A stretch of DNA of 64,000 nucleotides, taken from positions 1 through 64,000 of the forward strand of contig JAEWFW010000043.1 in assembly GCA_023388635.1 (NCBI GenBank), written 5' to 3'. Every line of letters begins with the position of its first letter. Positions within the stretch are counted from its first letter, which is position 1. The translations under genes and the position numbers were made by a program. Positions 63,591 through 64,000 of the stretch are shown in pieces. The notes beneath the pieces were generated by a model, which was given only the letters and a program-made list of their open reading frames with translations, made no database searches and was not told the origin of the DNA. Source of the stretch: Bacillota bacterium (lineage in GTDB: Bacteria > Bacillota > Bacilli > Desulfuribacillales > Desulfuribacillaceae).

Positions 63591-64000
63591 CTACCGATTT
63601 TTCAAAAAATCGATCACAAATTGATTGACATCCTCAGACTCTTCGCCATAACACATGATGTGCGGCGATTTGTCGAGAAATAGCAATTGCTTCTCTTGCG
63701 TCTCGATCATTTCATAGGCACGTTTCGCACTTTCAGGATCGACGACGAGGTCTTGCCGCCCTTGTAAAATCAAAGTCGGCACTGTCACTTTCGCTAAATA
63801 AGGTGTCAGTTCTTTGCTTAAGCTGTGAAAACCAATGATGCTTTTCATCGGAGTATTAGTCGTATGACGTATGTATTCTTTGACATCATCATCGAGCGAC
63901 TCCATGAATTTATCGCGTATCGCTTTTGACATATTTTCAAACAGTTGACGGTATTGTATGTAATAAATCGCCGGGCTGATTAGAACGAGCTTCGCGACCG
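63591..64000 (-). CDS. Carboxylesterase / alpha-beta hydrolase (N-terminus beyond window)
   Basis: The frame is open to the window edge (136 codons visible), so the start and nucleophile elbow are missing. AKLVLISPAIYY, VPTLILQGRQDLVVDPESA (acid Asp) and LDKSPHIMCYGEES (catalytic His) match Est30-type carboxylesterases. In Bacillales yvaK-like est precedes rnr exactly as here. Confidence 0.88.
   Translation of the reverse strand, partial: VAKLVLISPAIYYIQYRQLFENMSKAIRDKFMESLDDDVKEYIRHTTNTPMKSIIGFHSLSKELTPYLAKVTVPTLILQGRQDLVVDPESAKRAYEMIETQEKQLLFLDKSPHIMCYGEESEDVNQFVIDFLKNR

Noticed and set aside
1..64000. CRISPR arrays, rRNA and tRNA genes
   Set aside because: No regularly spaced repeats, no rRNA sequence, and the only tRNA-like fold is part of tmRNA.

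Overview
The window is chromosomal DNA of a low-to-mid-GC Gram-positive bacterium (Bacillota). Pointers are strong AGGAGG-type ribosome binding sites, near-consensus SigA promoters, a B. subtilis-like LexA box, S-layer homology (SLH) domains, DUF438/PAS and CcdA/TlpA proteins, a PBSX-type tail module, and the esterase - rnr - smpB - ssrA block known from Bacillales and relatives. I cannot place it to genus. Almost all genes are on the minus strand.

Left flank (1-8.6 kb): a DUF438 hemerythrin/PAS protein cut by the window edge, an anti-sigma-like ATPase, MscL, a methyl-accepting chemotaxis protein, a CcdA/TlpA thiol-redox pair, an AGCS amino-acid:sodium symporter, and a small WYL-type protein whose consensus promoter carries two LexA boxes.

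Tail locus (8.7-22.2 kb): the highlight. A complete contractile-tail gene set in PBSX order (sheath, tube, chaperone, tape measure, LysM protein, baseplate, fibre, XkdX-like peptide, holin, amidase) sits under an Xre-like repressor, an ImmA-like protein, an XtrA-like protein and an Xpf-like sigma protein. No terminase, portal, capsid, replication or integrase gene is present, so it reads as a domesticated headless phage-tail particle (R-type tailocin). It has a textbook -1 frameshift signal in the tail chaperone and a near-perfect SOS box ahead of the tail genes.

Middle (22-45 kb): a DUF5392-like membrane protein, a radical SAM protein, a TetR-controlled MacAB-like efflux operon, an MBOAT/DHHW/DUF4358 O-acylation cluster, paired bacterial PH-domain membrane proteins, an M28 lipoprotein peptidase, a 1118-residue polytopic membrane protein, a GNAT acetyltransferase, a frameshifted anchored protein, a Rieske/FAD oxidoreductase and a second TetR regulator divergent from a giant gene with a perfect 22-bp palindrome between them.

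Right part (45-64 kb): a 9.1-kb gene for a roughly 3040-residue secreted multidomain protein ending in three SLH repeats; an FAD oxidoreductase, PurC, a YiiX-like papain-fold protein, an adenine/adenosine deaminase and a MoaE-like protein. Between these lie several gene remnants: an IS3-like fragment, the C-terminus of an unrelated contractile-tail sheath gene, an HxlR N-terminus with an intact operator-like palindrome, and an AAA-ATPase pseudogene. The window closes with tmRNA, SmpB, RNase R and a carboxylesterase cut by the edge.
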